From: Talinum fruticosum
Taxonomy: Eukaryota > Streptophyta > Magnoliopsida > Caryophyllales > Talinaceae
DNA: 64,000 bases
Direction: 5' to 3'
Assembly (NCBI GenBank): GCA_021018815.1
Contig: JAITYX010000032.1
Span: forward strand, 3,472,001-3,536,000
Of the stretch, positions 13,262 through 25,950 are shown one piece after another. Positions within the stretch are counted from its first letter, which is position 1; the number at the start of each line of letters is the position of its first letter. The notes under the pieces are model-generated. The model saw only the letters and a program-made list of their open reading frames with translations, searched no databases and was not told the origin of the DNA. The position numbers were made by a program, and so were the translations under genes.

Positions 13262-16200
13262 CATAATATATAAAATCACACAGTCTAAATCTAGTTTGAA
13301 AGGGGAAATCTATGACAATATTGTTTGATTAGGACAATCTTTATCTGGTGAGGTTACTTGGTTAGGGAAATCATAAATTGGGGGGATGACATAATGGCTT
13401 GGGTAGGAGGGTGAGGTGAGATCAGCGGAGGAATGAAGACGAGGAAGAAGTCATTTGCGATAGGCCAATATTGATCGACGGATGGAGAATTATAATGTCC
13501 ATTGTTTTATGTCGCGTGGCCAAATTATATATTCAAAGGTATATGAAAGTAGTATTCCAGATTATAAGCTTTGTCTGTGCTGCCAAAATATAAACCAAAC
13601 CGCTCATAGTCTCTCCGGCTAGTTGCGTGCAAACCAAGCTCGGAAGTCAACTATGTTGTTCAATGTTGCTTCCTTTGACATTCTAGTGCACCTAATGCCA
13701 TTGCCCAACTTATCTTCTACCACTCCAAACTTTTTAGATTGCCATTATCACCAAATATTCAAAATAACATATGTATTGAGATTCAGATCATAGTTCTATA
13801 CTCTAATACTTACCCTCATGTAAGGCTGCCAAGATTCGAACCTAAGATTTTTGCTTAAAAAGACTACGATACCATGTTTAAGAACCAATTCAACCAAAAA
13901 TTTAAATTAATAATTGAAGGTTTAGAAATAAAATTATACTCTAATGATGAAAATAGTCTACGTACTAATTACAAATTTAGACAACTTGATTAGGAGTGAA
14001 AGGATAACTTTAATTGTATAAATTTATGATTCTTCTCAAAACAGGTCTCCCAAATAATGTTTTGGTAGATCAGATCTTAATTTTGGTTATTTTCTTTTCC
14101 TTATATATAATTATATAATATTATATCGTATTGTATTACAACGAATCAATATCACCAATAAAATCATTGTTAAAATTGAATATGGATTAAAAAAACATTA
14201 ATGTTTATTATTATTATGCCAATATAAAGTGTGTACACGTAGATATGTATATGAGTGGATACATTTATATGAAGTGATATTTAGTACCGATGGAACAATA
14301 AGAAGAAACATGAGGAGGAAATTGATAGGCGATGATGAGGAAGCTTCTTGAAAAGTGTCATGATAAAATCAGGCAATATAAGATAATTGAGATATTTTGC
14401 ATATGCAATGTAATGCTATTTTACGTTTGATTCTTTTCCCTCTTCCACATTCATCACTTGCCCAAAAAAGCCAGCGAAATGGAAGCTTGAAAGAAATTTC
14501 CTTCCCAAGACTAAAACCGTGTATATCAAACTTTGCTGAGAAATTCTCCACTCCCTCCCATCTGAACCAGAGAAGCTTCATCGTCTTCTTCTTCTTCATC
14601 CACTTATAATTCTCTCACGCAGTGCACATTGTACGTAAGTAATTTCCCAAAATGCCCCTGAAGGATTAAAACACAAAGGAAAAGGAAAAGGAGGGGAGAA
14701 TGAATCTTAGTAGTGAATCTACGCGGTACGGTGTAGCTGTGTTGAAATTTCAATTTTGACCCTCTATATTGATTCATTATTCAATGTCCATGGATCCATT
14801 CACACTATGAATGGCCACATCTATCACGTCTCAAACATCGCATTCATGTATATCTCTTCGTGTGCTTCCTTAATCCCATTACCTTCCTACCTTGCTTCCT
14901 CTACTCCACTTTTTTCGAATGATTGTTCTTTCGAATATATATTGTTCGTTCGCAAGTGTGCAAATTGAAATCCTATGTCGATGAGATTACCTGTTTTCAT
15001 TCGATTATCAGCGGTGGAGCCACCTTATCTCCAATGGTAGACATCGTTGGCTAAAAAATTGTTGAAGTGGACGCCTTAAAATAAAATTTGTAACTCTGTC
15101 ATGTTTGATATGCTATTATCTATATGTGATTTTTTTCAATATAGCAGAGTATATTATTATATCCCATTTTAGAGAGACAAAAACCATACCTTTAAAAAAA
15201 AAAAGCTTTAAATTTCATCTAATTATGTACGATCTTTTTCTGTCTCTATAGAAAAGAAAAAAACAGATTCTAAATTTTTTTATGAGATCCTTTAGTACGA
15301 ACTCTCCCAAAAAAAAAAAAAAAGAAGGTCGAAAACTATGAAGTCCTTACATATGAAAATATTTTTTGCCTAATTTTTAGGTATAATTGTACAGTTTTGA
15401 TTTAATTATCACCATCACATAGATTATGTTTATATGACTAACACATTGTCAAAAACCATACCTAATTTTTAGTCGCCCGCATAACAACAATAATTATCCA
15501 AGCTGACCTCCGCCAAGATAAGGGAAGCCTTTAAACAGTTCAAAAAATGGACAAATATATCAAACCACTGTATAAGTGTATTTCGACACGTACTCGACAC
15601 ACTTTTCATCATATGTGTATATATATAGGGCCGCATATTGATTGGTTAAGAAATTTGATATATCTTTTTCTTTAAAATCAACGGTGTTCAGTAACCGTAT
15701 TTATCACAAATTTAAGACTTTAAATTAACGATGGAAGACATAATAATAGGTTTATATACTCTTTAACACCCTTTTCACATAAGGTTTCATCTTTTGCATT
15801 TGAATCGTGGATGTTGCAAAGACTCTCCATTATAAGTTGACATAATAATCATTATGGGAGTGAATTGGAACCTAGTCGTAGGGACACCTATTATATGTGG
15901 CAGTAACTTAAATCTGCCGCTTTTCTTAATATTTTTTCTTTTTGCAATTTGTCTTTATGGGTTATTCATGGGAGGTTTGTTTTCGAAAATTTCCAATCTT
16001 AAATGGATTTTTCTTTCCATAGAAATCAACAAAGATATATGATTTAAGTTTTATATTTGGTTTATATACGGGATTTGGATGGGGTGTAATGATTGTGAGG
16101 CTTGGAGACTTGGAGTTAGGAGGCTAGAGATGTAGGGTTTTTCAAAGGAAGAAATAGGTTTTAAATGTTTAGGCCTTTAGATGATAATTATGATATGGTC

Positions 16201-16489
16201 AAATGTATTGGTGCTTATTTTATTATCAATAATCCTCTTCTTATTTATTCCAAGTATGTTCATAGGTCAAATAAATATTAGTAAGCTAACTCTTAATATT
16301 ATTCTCTACTAAATTGGTACATCAACTAGTAAATATGTACATAAATATATATTTATATTAACTAAAATAATTATAGATTTCTGTGACCAGTTATCAAATT
16401 AAGTTACTTTGAGGGTAAAAATCACATATATTAATCTTTTTGCTTAATTTTTCTTTTAGTTCAGGCATCACATTTCCTTCCCTTTATTA

Positions 16490-19400
16490 TTTTGGAAATG
16501 TGTTAGTTAGGCAAATTTTTTCGCTAAAGTTTTCTTCTTAATTTGGCAAATTATGCTAAAGTGTTACTCACATATAAATGTTTTCTATTGAATGCTGTAT
16601 AAAATCAAATAATTTTATTACGATAAAGTGTTAATCGGAATATAAATTTTTGACAAACGTGCCCAATACTTTTGTAAATTTCGATTAAGTTTTGACGATC
16701 CCAAATTTTTATGATAAAATGCTATTTATTTTTTAGTAAATTCTGGCGAAGTGTTAGTCAAGATAATTTTTTTGGATAAAATATTTTTTAATTTGTCAAA
16801 TTACGTTGAAATGTTCCCTTGAGGAAAGCCCTCTATTCGGTGTTGCACAAATTCAAAGGATTGTATGTGATAAGGCCTTCATCAGGATAGAAATTGTCGA
16901 TAAATTGCTTCACATGCTTTTCTAAATTGTGGTGAAGTGTTAATGATCTCAAATTGCTTCAAATTGTTCTCTGTTTTTATGGAAAATTTTGACAAAGTGT
17001 CTCGTTAGGATAAATTTTTAACACCGATATACTTTCTTAACCGGCCAAATAACGTTAATGTGTCGCTCAATTAGAAATCTTTTCTATTCGCTGTTTGCTT
17101 AGCTTCAAACATATTAAATTACGATCAACAACGATTTTTGGCAAATTGTTGTGTATAGTTTTGTAAATTTTGATGAACTATTGATGATCCCAAACTTCTT
17201 ACGTTAAAGTGTTATTTATTTTTCTACCAAATTACTTAGGGTCTGTTGTTTTCGGTCATATGTTATTTTTTAATTTACCAAATAAAGTTCAAGTGTTACT
17301 AAAGGAGAAATAGTTTGTGTTTCCGGAGAAAACTGAGTTGATGATGTGGATTGATGATTCGGAGAGAGGAAGGATTTATCGCTCCGGTTCCGAGGACGTG
17401 GCACGATCGATCCGAGTTCGAGTGGCGACCGCTTGAACATGCAAAAGGCGAAGCCCCGGGTGGTGGATCCCGGGAACGCCCTCCGACGCTCAAGTTAGTA
17501 GTGAACTAAGTTGAATGGATCGAGAAGATCTTCCTCGATATGCGTGGGGGATTCCTTGAGAGTCGAGAAGTTTTCCAAAGATGGAAGTTCTCGAGATGAG
17601 TGTGGATGAACGTTGGTGAACGTTATGAAGGTGGATGAGTGTTGAGAGCTTAGGAGCTTGAGAGCTTGTGAGCTTAAGTGATTATCCTCCAAATGGGATG
17701 TCTTGTCCAATGAACATAACATAACCCTCCCTTGGGGTTGAGGAAAGATGGGTATTTATAGAGGATTTTAAAGGGGTAAAACGGTACTTTACCATGGTTT
17801 AGGAGAAACCCTAGCCCTAGCAGGCTTTGGGCTTTTACCTGCCCGTTAAGGGTTATCTTGGGTCGATTCCTCCCTTATCCAACCGATTAGGCCTAATTGG
17901 TCGATGACGTGGCGGGTGAGTTGGTATTGTCCGGAAAATACCCGAATCGGCTTGTATGTCTGTATTATATTAAGATCATATTTACGCACTATACAAGTTT
18001 TTGATAAAGTGCTCAACATACTTTTTATAAATTGCAATGGAGAATTAATAATCTGAAATTTCTCATGCTAAAGTGTTATTTGTTTCCTTAGTAAATGTCG
18101 ACAAAGTGCTAGTCATCATAAATTTGTTTCGCTGGTTGCCCTTTGCTCAATTTAACTGCTCTCTATTTTGTGTTCTCAACTTCTACGTATTCTAATTTGT
18201 ATCCAATTATGATAAGGTGTTAATTAAAACAAAAATTTATGGTAAGCTTATTGAGCATATTTTTATAATGTCAGTGATCCCAAACTCCTTACACTAGAGA
18301 TTTGTTTGTTTTTTTTAACTAAGTTTGGCGGAATGTTAGGATAATTTTTCTTTCACTTAAAGTGTTACTCAATGAAAAATCCTTAGCACTCGGTATTGCT
18401 CAACGTTAATGATGGCCAATATCCGAGCAATATTTTTGGTGAAGTGTTTCTGATCCCAAACTATTTACGCTAAAGTGCTACTGTATTCAACAAAATTTTG
18501 ATGAAGTGTTAGTCATGATGGGTTTTTCATTGATATATTCTTAATTTGCCAATTCGGCCCACGTTTTGCTAAATGAGAAATCTTTTTTATTCGATGTTGC
18601 TCACATTCAAATTATTATGATTAATATTAAATTATTATAACGAGTTAATCAGGATACAAATTTTCAATAAATTGTGAGCATATTTTTACAATTTAATGAT
18701 CCCAAATTTCTTATGCAAAATGTTATTTGTTTTTTACAAAATTTTGGCAAAGTGTTAGTCATGATAAATTTTATTAACAAATTTTTTATTTGGTGTTACT
18801 GAAATTCAAAATATTGTGGTTAATATCAAATATAATAAGGTGTTAATTAAGATATAATTTTTTAATAAATTTTTAAACATATTTCTATAAATTCGGTGAA
18901 GTATTGATGATCCCAAATTTCTCATACCAAAGTGTTATTGGTGTTGTAGAAAATTCTGATGAAGTTAGTCTAATTTTTTCGTTGATGACATCTAATTTGC
19001 AAAATTATGTTAAAATGTTAGTCAAGGAGAAATATTTTCTATTTGGTGTTCCACAAATTGAAAGTATTCTATCAAGATAAGGTGTTAATCAAGATACAAA
19101 TTTTCAATAAAACACTTATTCCACATATGCATTGAAGTGTTAAAGATCTGAAATTTCTTAGCTAAATCATTATTTGTTTTTCTATTAAATTTCGACAAAG
19201 TGTTAGTCCTTATAGTTTTTTTTCGTCACGGTTTTTAATTTGCTAAAATTATGCTAAAGTGTTACTCAAGTAGAAATATTTTCTAATCGATGTTGCTCAA
19301 CTTTAATGTATTTTAATTTATATCAAATTACGATAAGATGTTAATCAAAGTAAACATTTCAAGAAAATATTCACTTCCATTCAAATATTTTAAACCGAAA
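16490..19400. repeat. Decayed tandem array, ~200-250-bp units
   Basis: The same ordered phrases recur about ten times: a gatcccaaa block, then aaagtgttatttgttttt, then a gtgttagtca block, then taaagtgttactcaa, then ttttctattcg-tgttgctcaaa, then ggtgttaatcaagatacaaattt. The gatcccaaa block is recognisable near 16697, 16950, 17175, 18048, 18277, 18449, 18687, 18910 and 19147. Copies are heavily diverged. Spacing is roughly 200-250 bp once the insert at 17316-17945 is removed. No coding potential. It is probably an ancient satellite or the tandem internal repeat of an element. Confidence 0.75.
17316..17945 (-). mobile_element. Solo-LTR-like retroelement insert in the array
   Basis: This GC-richer segment interrupts the tandem array. 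It has short inverted ends (tttccgga at 17320, tccggaaa near 17930). On the minus strand it has LTR layout: a TATAAATA box (17753-17760), a CT/A-rich transcribed part, and an acttgagcgtcggaggg motif typical of plant Ty3-type LTR ends. No internal domain, primer site or second LTR is present, so it is best read as a solo LTR. The exact ends and the target duplication are uncertain. Confidence 0.6.
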
Positions 19401-20009
19401 ATACTTTTCAATAATTTAATTTTAACATTTTTACGTAACTAAAGATGTGTATTTACTAGGAGCAGATTAATGGAAAGACAAACAATCACGAACAATCAGA
19501 GTAATTAACAACAATTAGTAAATTAGGTATAACATTTAACAATATTTTTTTATAAAAATTAAAAGCGACTCATAATTATCTATTTATTTATTTAGGTAAA
19601 GATGAATCCATCAAGTATTTCACTACAATTTTGGTGGAAAAAAGGGTATATAATATAAGAGTGAAACAAAAAAATATGACGGGGAAGCAAAAGAAATATA
19701 AATAGAAATAGAAATAGCGGATGCATCCAAAAGAGTGGGGATGAATGAAATGTCAAAATCCAATTGATTTTTGTTTTTCTGACTTATCAATCAATCACGT
19801 CATTATAATTAAACCCAAAAGTGAACCCCAAAATTATATTTTCACGGGAATATTTATTGGAGTTCCCAACAAAATAATTAATCTTCGGATTATAAATTTA
19901 ATATTACATAAATCGACTTAAAAAGGGTTGAGACAGACTGGGCTCACTGCCTTTGTTATTGTTCCCTTCCTTTCTCTCTCCTCAGTTTCCGAGTCCACAA
20001 GTACCAGCA

Positions 20010-23000
20010 ATGCCGATTCCCTCCGACCCTCAAAACTCCAATTTTCCGGCCGATTTCTCGCCTCCGCCGACTCCGCTACAGGTGGTGAACTGCCGGAAGG
20101 TCCGTTACGATCCCCGGGAAATGCAAATTGTTCCTGCCTCTTCAACCGCTCCCTTTGAGCTCCCCGAAGGCTGGGCTGTCGAGGTCCGCCCTCGTGGACC
20201 CACCTCCGCCCTCAAAATGTCCGATAAGGTATTTTCTGATTCTTAATTTTTCAATTCTTTTTTGATTATGCTTGATTTTTTACCTTCCTCGAACAGTTAT
20301 ACTTCCTATTTCCTTTTTGTTTAAGATATTGAGTAGTTTAATTGCTACTGCTTGCTCAGTAGTTAGTAGAGATAGGGCTTTGGTTTAATTTGTGAGCTTG
20401 TTGTTTATGATTTTGGTTTGATTTTGCATTTTCTGTCACTTTTATCGGTTTAATTATTGAGACAGGCCTATGCATCTTCGAGGAATTGGGTTGATTTCAC
20501 TGATCACTAGTGTATGTAACAATGTAAATATTTTGTGTTTTATTATGAAATTTGACTTTCTGGAAGAATATTAGGTGAGATGAGTTTAATTGGTTAGTAA
20601 ACTTCTTATATTGTCTGTGAGCTTTGGTTGGGCCCAGTTAGAGGACCTGTTTACTAAGATTTTGTGATTGGCCTGTGCAACACATGTTTCGATATAAGTG
20701 CATCCGTGTGGGATACATGACACTATCCGAGCTGGCTCTTGGGCGGAGACACGCGATATATATAAGCGTGTGGATCGTATTGTCCAATCATGTCGCGACA
20801 AATATTGCGTGCTGCATTGCTGCTATTTATTTCCTAGTCACTAGTTCGGCACATGTGCGAATTGCAATGAGGTTCGCACTTAGTGACATTGCGACATGTT
20901 GCAATGTGATTGGTAGCTGCAATGTGGAGCAAGCGCTAGGTAAGCACGCGTTTTTTACTAATCACTAGTGTTGCACTTATAAAATATATACGAATTGTAT
21001 GAGATTTGTGCTCCGATTGCATTGTGACATTACGATGTGATTGGTACCCACAGTTTGGAGGGCATTTGATGAGAACTGGTAATTTTGTCCGCATCACACT
21101 TTGTAGTGCCTTAGGCACAGGTAGTCACGGTTAAGGTGTAGTGTTAGGTATTGCAGGTGCGATTGAAGTAGTAATGGGCTTATGAGTCCAATATCACACA
21201 CTTTACCGGCAACAGAACACTAACTTGTCACCAGTTTCAAGTGATGTTCACGTTTCTTCCCAGAAAGATTTTGCCTTTAGATAAAGTTCAAGGTATCCTT
21301 CAAATTCTGATGCTTCAAGTTTTTGACACATTTTTTGGCTATTGTGTACATTACTGACTCTGAATTAATCTCTTTCTTTTACGGAAGCAAATGTTGATCC
21401 TTCTCTGGTTGAAATAAGCTCCTTTTTCTTGTATATGCTTCATGAATCATGACTTTCAGCCTTGCATACTACACATTAATTACTTTTTTAACCATCACAT
21501 AAGAAAATATAATCTCTCTATTTGATACACTGTAGTTTCCAGATTATCTAGCCCGATAGCAAATGCAATTTTTGACTCAGGTGGAAATGCAATTCCCTAA
21601 TTCCGGGGTTGAAATAGGTAATGGAACTATGATGCAATTGCCCTTCACTTCTTAGACAACCTAACCTAATTCAAGTAAACCTTTGTTTGATTTTTGTTAA
21701 CCATCCATGTGAGTTGGCTTGATGATAGATGCCATATCTAGTGTCTCAATGATATCTTTTCTAGCTTGGATATAAAAGGACTAGCATCAAAGCCCATCAA
21801 GCAAAAGCATGTACAATGATTTATTGAACACGTTGAATGTGAAATCCATATATAACAGAGCAACTATATTGTTTGAATTTTAGCATGTTAAGATGTATTT
21901 GACAATTAAGAGATCTTGCGCCAGATGACTAGACTCGAAATGCTGCTTTTTCTCCATTTTCCTCTTGAGGACTGTAGTCTTTTGAAAGTAAGCAATTTAA
22001 CATTCATCCTGTTTATGCTCCCCCCCACCTAAAATTTCTTACAGTTTCAAAACCTCTAGCAATTACTTCGACTTAGACAAGATCGTACCAACTAAACTGC
22101 ATGGAAAAGAAATTGCACACTTTTCATTTGGGTGCAATACTCAGTTTTACCTTAACTGTCTATTCATTCAGAAATGTCAGTTAGCTGAGATGATAAGTGA
22201 GGCTAGACATATTTTCGTAAATTTATGTGATTCTAACTTGATTTCTCATTGAAGTGCTCGTGTAGGGTTCTTGACACTCCCATATGGTTACGGACTGTAG
22301 ATATATGATGCTTCACATTTACACTAAAAACCAAAATCTTCAGAAAATGACTCCCATATCGCCCTATAAAAAGAAAAAATTTTCACCCCCTGTCGTTGGT
22401 CACTCTTTCACGCATTTCCCTTGGGAAGGGGAAGCTTTCACTAAATGCCCTTTGGAGGTCTCTGGAGGATCCTTACACTGGAAAATGATATGCCTATGGT
22501 CAAGTTTGAAACACTACTCCTATATATTATCATTTTGATATATAAATGTAACCATATAGTCAAAACATTGATGATAAGAGCTACAAAATAGATATAAAAT
22601 GTATTGCTTTATACAGGATTGATAAATTATCACAAATGTTGCGCATCATCATTATTGCCTTCTAGACAATATTGATGAGCTCTTGTGCAATAGAATGCCT
22701 GTGATCTCATCATGAAGTTGTGCACCATTATTGGTTATAATGCCAAGTTGCCTTTAAGCTTGGATTTTCTTCAGAGTGAATTCTAATCCCTCTTCAGCTG
22801 GTTGCATGCAGTCGTATATACACAACGTCTTTCTTAGCAAATGTGGAGGATTTAGTGGCTTTCTTTTGTTTCCTTCACCCATAACAAAGTTGTAAATAAT
22901 GCTTTGCAGTATTATTATGAGCCTGGAACAGGAAGACAGTTCCGCTCTCTGGTGTCAATTAAGAGGTACTTAAATGGAGAGGAGGAAATTTTGCCCCGGA

Positions 23001-25097
23001 AAAAGCCAAGCAATTGCCTGGTGGTGAGTTTAGCCTATTCATTATTGCTGAAATAATTTATTAGGTCGTGTATTCTCTAATTGTTACAGATTATATCTAT
23101 TTCTTCAGCCTTATCATAATTCTGGCTCCTTCAAGAGAGTTGTGTATGGCGGCAAGGTAAAAATCTGGCTTTGCATCTTTTGGAACAAAGTTAGCTTACA
23201 GTTTTCTCTAACTTGACATATTGCATAAAAGAAAAACAAGTATTATACGTTATAGGGCTCCCTGTTATAGACATTCTTCTTGTTAATTAACTTTGTTCAA
23301 AAGGAGAAAAGATGAATGGCAATTCTTGCTTGTTGTGCTGTTATTATGCTTTCAGTTAAGGATGTTATGTTGGCATTGAAAGATGTTCTTAGAAAAAATG
23401 AGTCTTTATGGGAACACTGCCTACAAATCCTATTCTTAGTTAATGTCTGAAACAACTCCAGCTTTGGAGGTTGGATGAGTTGGAAGAGGCGAGCTATGGA
23501 AATTTGGACGACATTGTCCCATCAACTTTACAACCTAAGGCAGCTTCCATACTTCCTGATGGTTGGATTGTCGAGGAGATTCCACGGAAATGTGGCTTCA
23601 GGAGTGACAGGGTATATTTCTTTAATTATGTGTGCTTTGTGTGTTATCTGCCTCTTGTAGACTTATCACTTGCTAGTTGCATGGGTTTGTTTGTTTGTTT
23701 GTTTTTTTAAAAAAAAACCATTGTCTATGCATTATTAGTAAGCAAAGAAAAAATGTAACTTTTGAATCTTTCTAGTTTGATTAAAGTGGCAACCTAATCT
23801 TGATCATAATCAGAAACCTTTATTGCTGCCAGCACAGAGGACAGTTGGCTGTCTGCATGCTGAATGTGATGAGTGTAGGGGTGCACCAATTTTTGAATTA
23901 TTCAATTTGTTGCTTATCTCTTCTATGAAACTTCAGTTTTGGTTAACATTACTAATCAGTTAAGTAGTGATATTGAACCGATATAACTACTCAATAAATT
24001 GTACAACTAACTTATATGTATAGTTTTTAAAACCGGAAAGCTGCTTCTACCTTTCAATCTTGAATTCAGTCTGCTTTATCTGTGTGGCAATTTTGCACCG
24101 CAGCTGATGAATAATGTCAGCACAATCCATGTCATTCTTCTACATGTGTTGATGGTCCTAAACACTGAGCATCTGTCTTCATTTCCTGCATGGTATTTTA
24201 CTATTTTTCTGTAGATGCAAACATATCTGAAGATACAAAAGGAATGCTTCCAAACTCTACACATGGAGCTTAATTTCTCCCCTAGCTTTGAAGTAGCAAG
24301 CAGCAACAATCTAGTACTGCATACATTTGACAACCCCTCAGCCCCCAGGGGTTTTGATTTTTTTCCTTTAAAAAAGCCACCATTCTTCTATGATTGACTG
24401 GGTGATTAGTTTCATTTCATTATCAGCAAGAATGCCCTGATTCATCCTTCTCTCAATTGAAATGGCATGGAGATTATCAGAGTAGAATAAGTGTTGATTA
24501 TAAAGCGGGTTCCTTTTGCAGTACTTTATTGAACCAATAACGGGTCAGAAATTTCGATCTGTACCAGAAGTTGAGAGATACCTACAAGGAGAAAAGTACA
24601 GATCAAGGCGTAGGGCATTAGCATTCAGCAATCATGCAACAGTGAGCAAACAACCAAACAGTTTTTGTTTTATCCTTCAGCTTGTTGCCTTCCATACATG
24701 ATTCTGTGTTGAAAGGTCTATCATCTTATCAGGCCCCACGGAGTCCAGCTCCACGGAAGAAAAACAAGTCAATCAAAATGCTCAAGGATGGAATTATCGA
24801 CCTAACTAATCCTCCAGATAAAATAAATTGGGTTTTCAGTGGTGATGGAAGGGATAACTGGAGCCCTCTTCTAGAAGAATGTGTGCTTCCTGATTATGTA
24901 AAGGAACAATGGGCGGAAACTTTCTTGCTAGGAATGAATGGATGGAAGCAACGAGTTCCACTGGTATTTATCCCTCCAACCAGTGACTTTGATCGTTTCC
25001 AATAGTTTGGAACTATATTTACTAACAGTTCATTAAACAATTTCTGGTTTATTTGCAGCTGACAATGGGTGGAAACAATCGAGAATCAACTGCATAG
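20010..25097 (+). CDS. MBD7: Methyl-CpG-binding domain protein, MBD7-like, 7 exons
   Basis: Nuclear protein predicted to bind methylated CG DNA. Exons: 20010-20228, 22910-23023, 23109-23156, 23462-23611, 24522-24641, 24733-24963 and 25059-25097, all phase 0, giving 306 residues. Two MBD repeats are visible: LPEGWAVEVRPRG to KRYL (about 50-93) and LPDGWIVEEIPRKCGFRS to ERYL (about 148-198). Both include the F-R-S block after a Tyr-rich strand. A basic linker follows, then a C-terminal Trp-rich region starting PPDKINWVFSGDGRDNW (about 245-290). This resembles the StkyC segment by which Arabidopsis MBD7 contacts IDM3 and IDM2. Arabidopsis MBD7 has three MBDs; I see two here. Failure to splice at 24964 would add a short alternative tail ending at 25005. 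The start is the first ATG before the conserved region. Intron 1 is 2.7 kb. Confidence 0.9.
20840..21065. repeat. Degenerate two-copy repeat in MBD intron 1
   Basis: Two roughly 110-bp segments share the order cactagt, a gcac/gaattg block, gcacttagtgacatt-like, gacat, aatgtgattggta, and a final gg-ag. The surrounding 20640-20840 contains related GC-richer wording. It is probably a small element inserted in the intron. Confidence 0.45.
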
Positions 25098-25950
25098 AGA
25101 GCATTATCAGTTTACCATGACTTGTAAAGTTTTGACGTGTGTTTGTAGTGAACTATGTACTGATGTTGTACAGTTAGCTTGGTAGAGAATTGAATGTCCA
25201 TCTGTGTGTCATCCTTTAGCTGAACCTAATAACAGTAAATGGCTCAGCATGCTTTTTCGCATTTATATTCCATTTCGAACAAATTATGAACTCCTCACAC
25301 CCCCCTTCCAAAAAAAGAGAAAAAAACAGTTTGGATTTTAGCAGGTAAGATTTAGGGAGATAAGGTAAGATGTTTGACAGAGTCTTTGAAAAATTGATGG
25401 AAAAAGGTCTCAATACAGATTATAGTTAGTAGTAATAATAGAATCCATGGCCTATGAACAGATACAAGGGTGGGTTAAAAGATAAGAAAACGCCCATGTG
25501 GTACAAATACCAAAAATATATATCCCCTTATCCATGCAAATAGAAAGGGCATATCTAGAATTGTCCGCTTAGGGTCCAAATCCTAGAGGACGAAAGCGAT
25601 GCTAATCTACAAATGAGGTATTGAGCTAGTGGTCCTGAAGTCCAGGTTACATTAGAGGTTCAAATTTGCCTCCTCTGTTTTATTGTAATTGTATCGGTTC
25701 TGCTGAAAGACAAAAAAAAGGGGGGAAGGTGACACTAATCCAGGCAGCAATGTCTACCATTACAAGGAAATAAATCTGGTAAATGTCAAATAACAATAAC
25801 CATCCAAACTGAGGCACCATCTGCCATGATTACGATAATTTGAAGTCTTATTTACAATTTAGAACATATCAAGCACCAAAACCTTGATAAAAAGATTGTT
25901 CACAAAACTAAACTGCAATGTAGTCAAAGCAACTAAACTCCCAAGGAAGC
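25098..25950. other. Convergent 3' intergenic region
   Basis: The stop codons of the MBD-like and ALP1-like genes face each other across 853 bases, so both 3' untranslated regions lie here. A box-B-like aggttcaaatttgcc near 25660, with a ttgagctagtggt stretch about 40 bases before it, suggests a SINE relic at about 25610-25700. No coding sequence is visible. Confidence 0.6.

Larger units (their letters stand above)
11727..20009. other. Gene-free region between ZAT and MBD genes
   Basis: No convincing exon was found on either strand. 12.8-13.3 kb resembles a MITE. 13.3-16.4 kb is AT-rich DNA without a recognised element. 16.5-19.4 kb is a degenerate tandem array with a retroelement LTR inside. 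The last 500 bases lead into the MBD gene. Confidence 0.6.
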
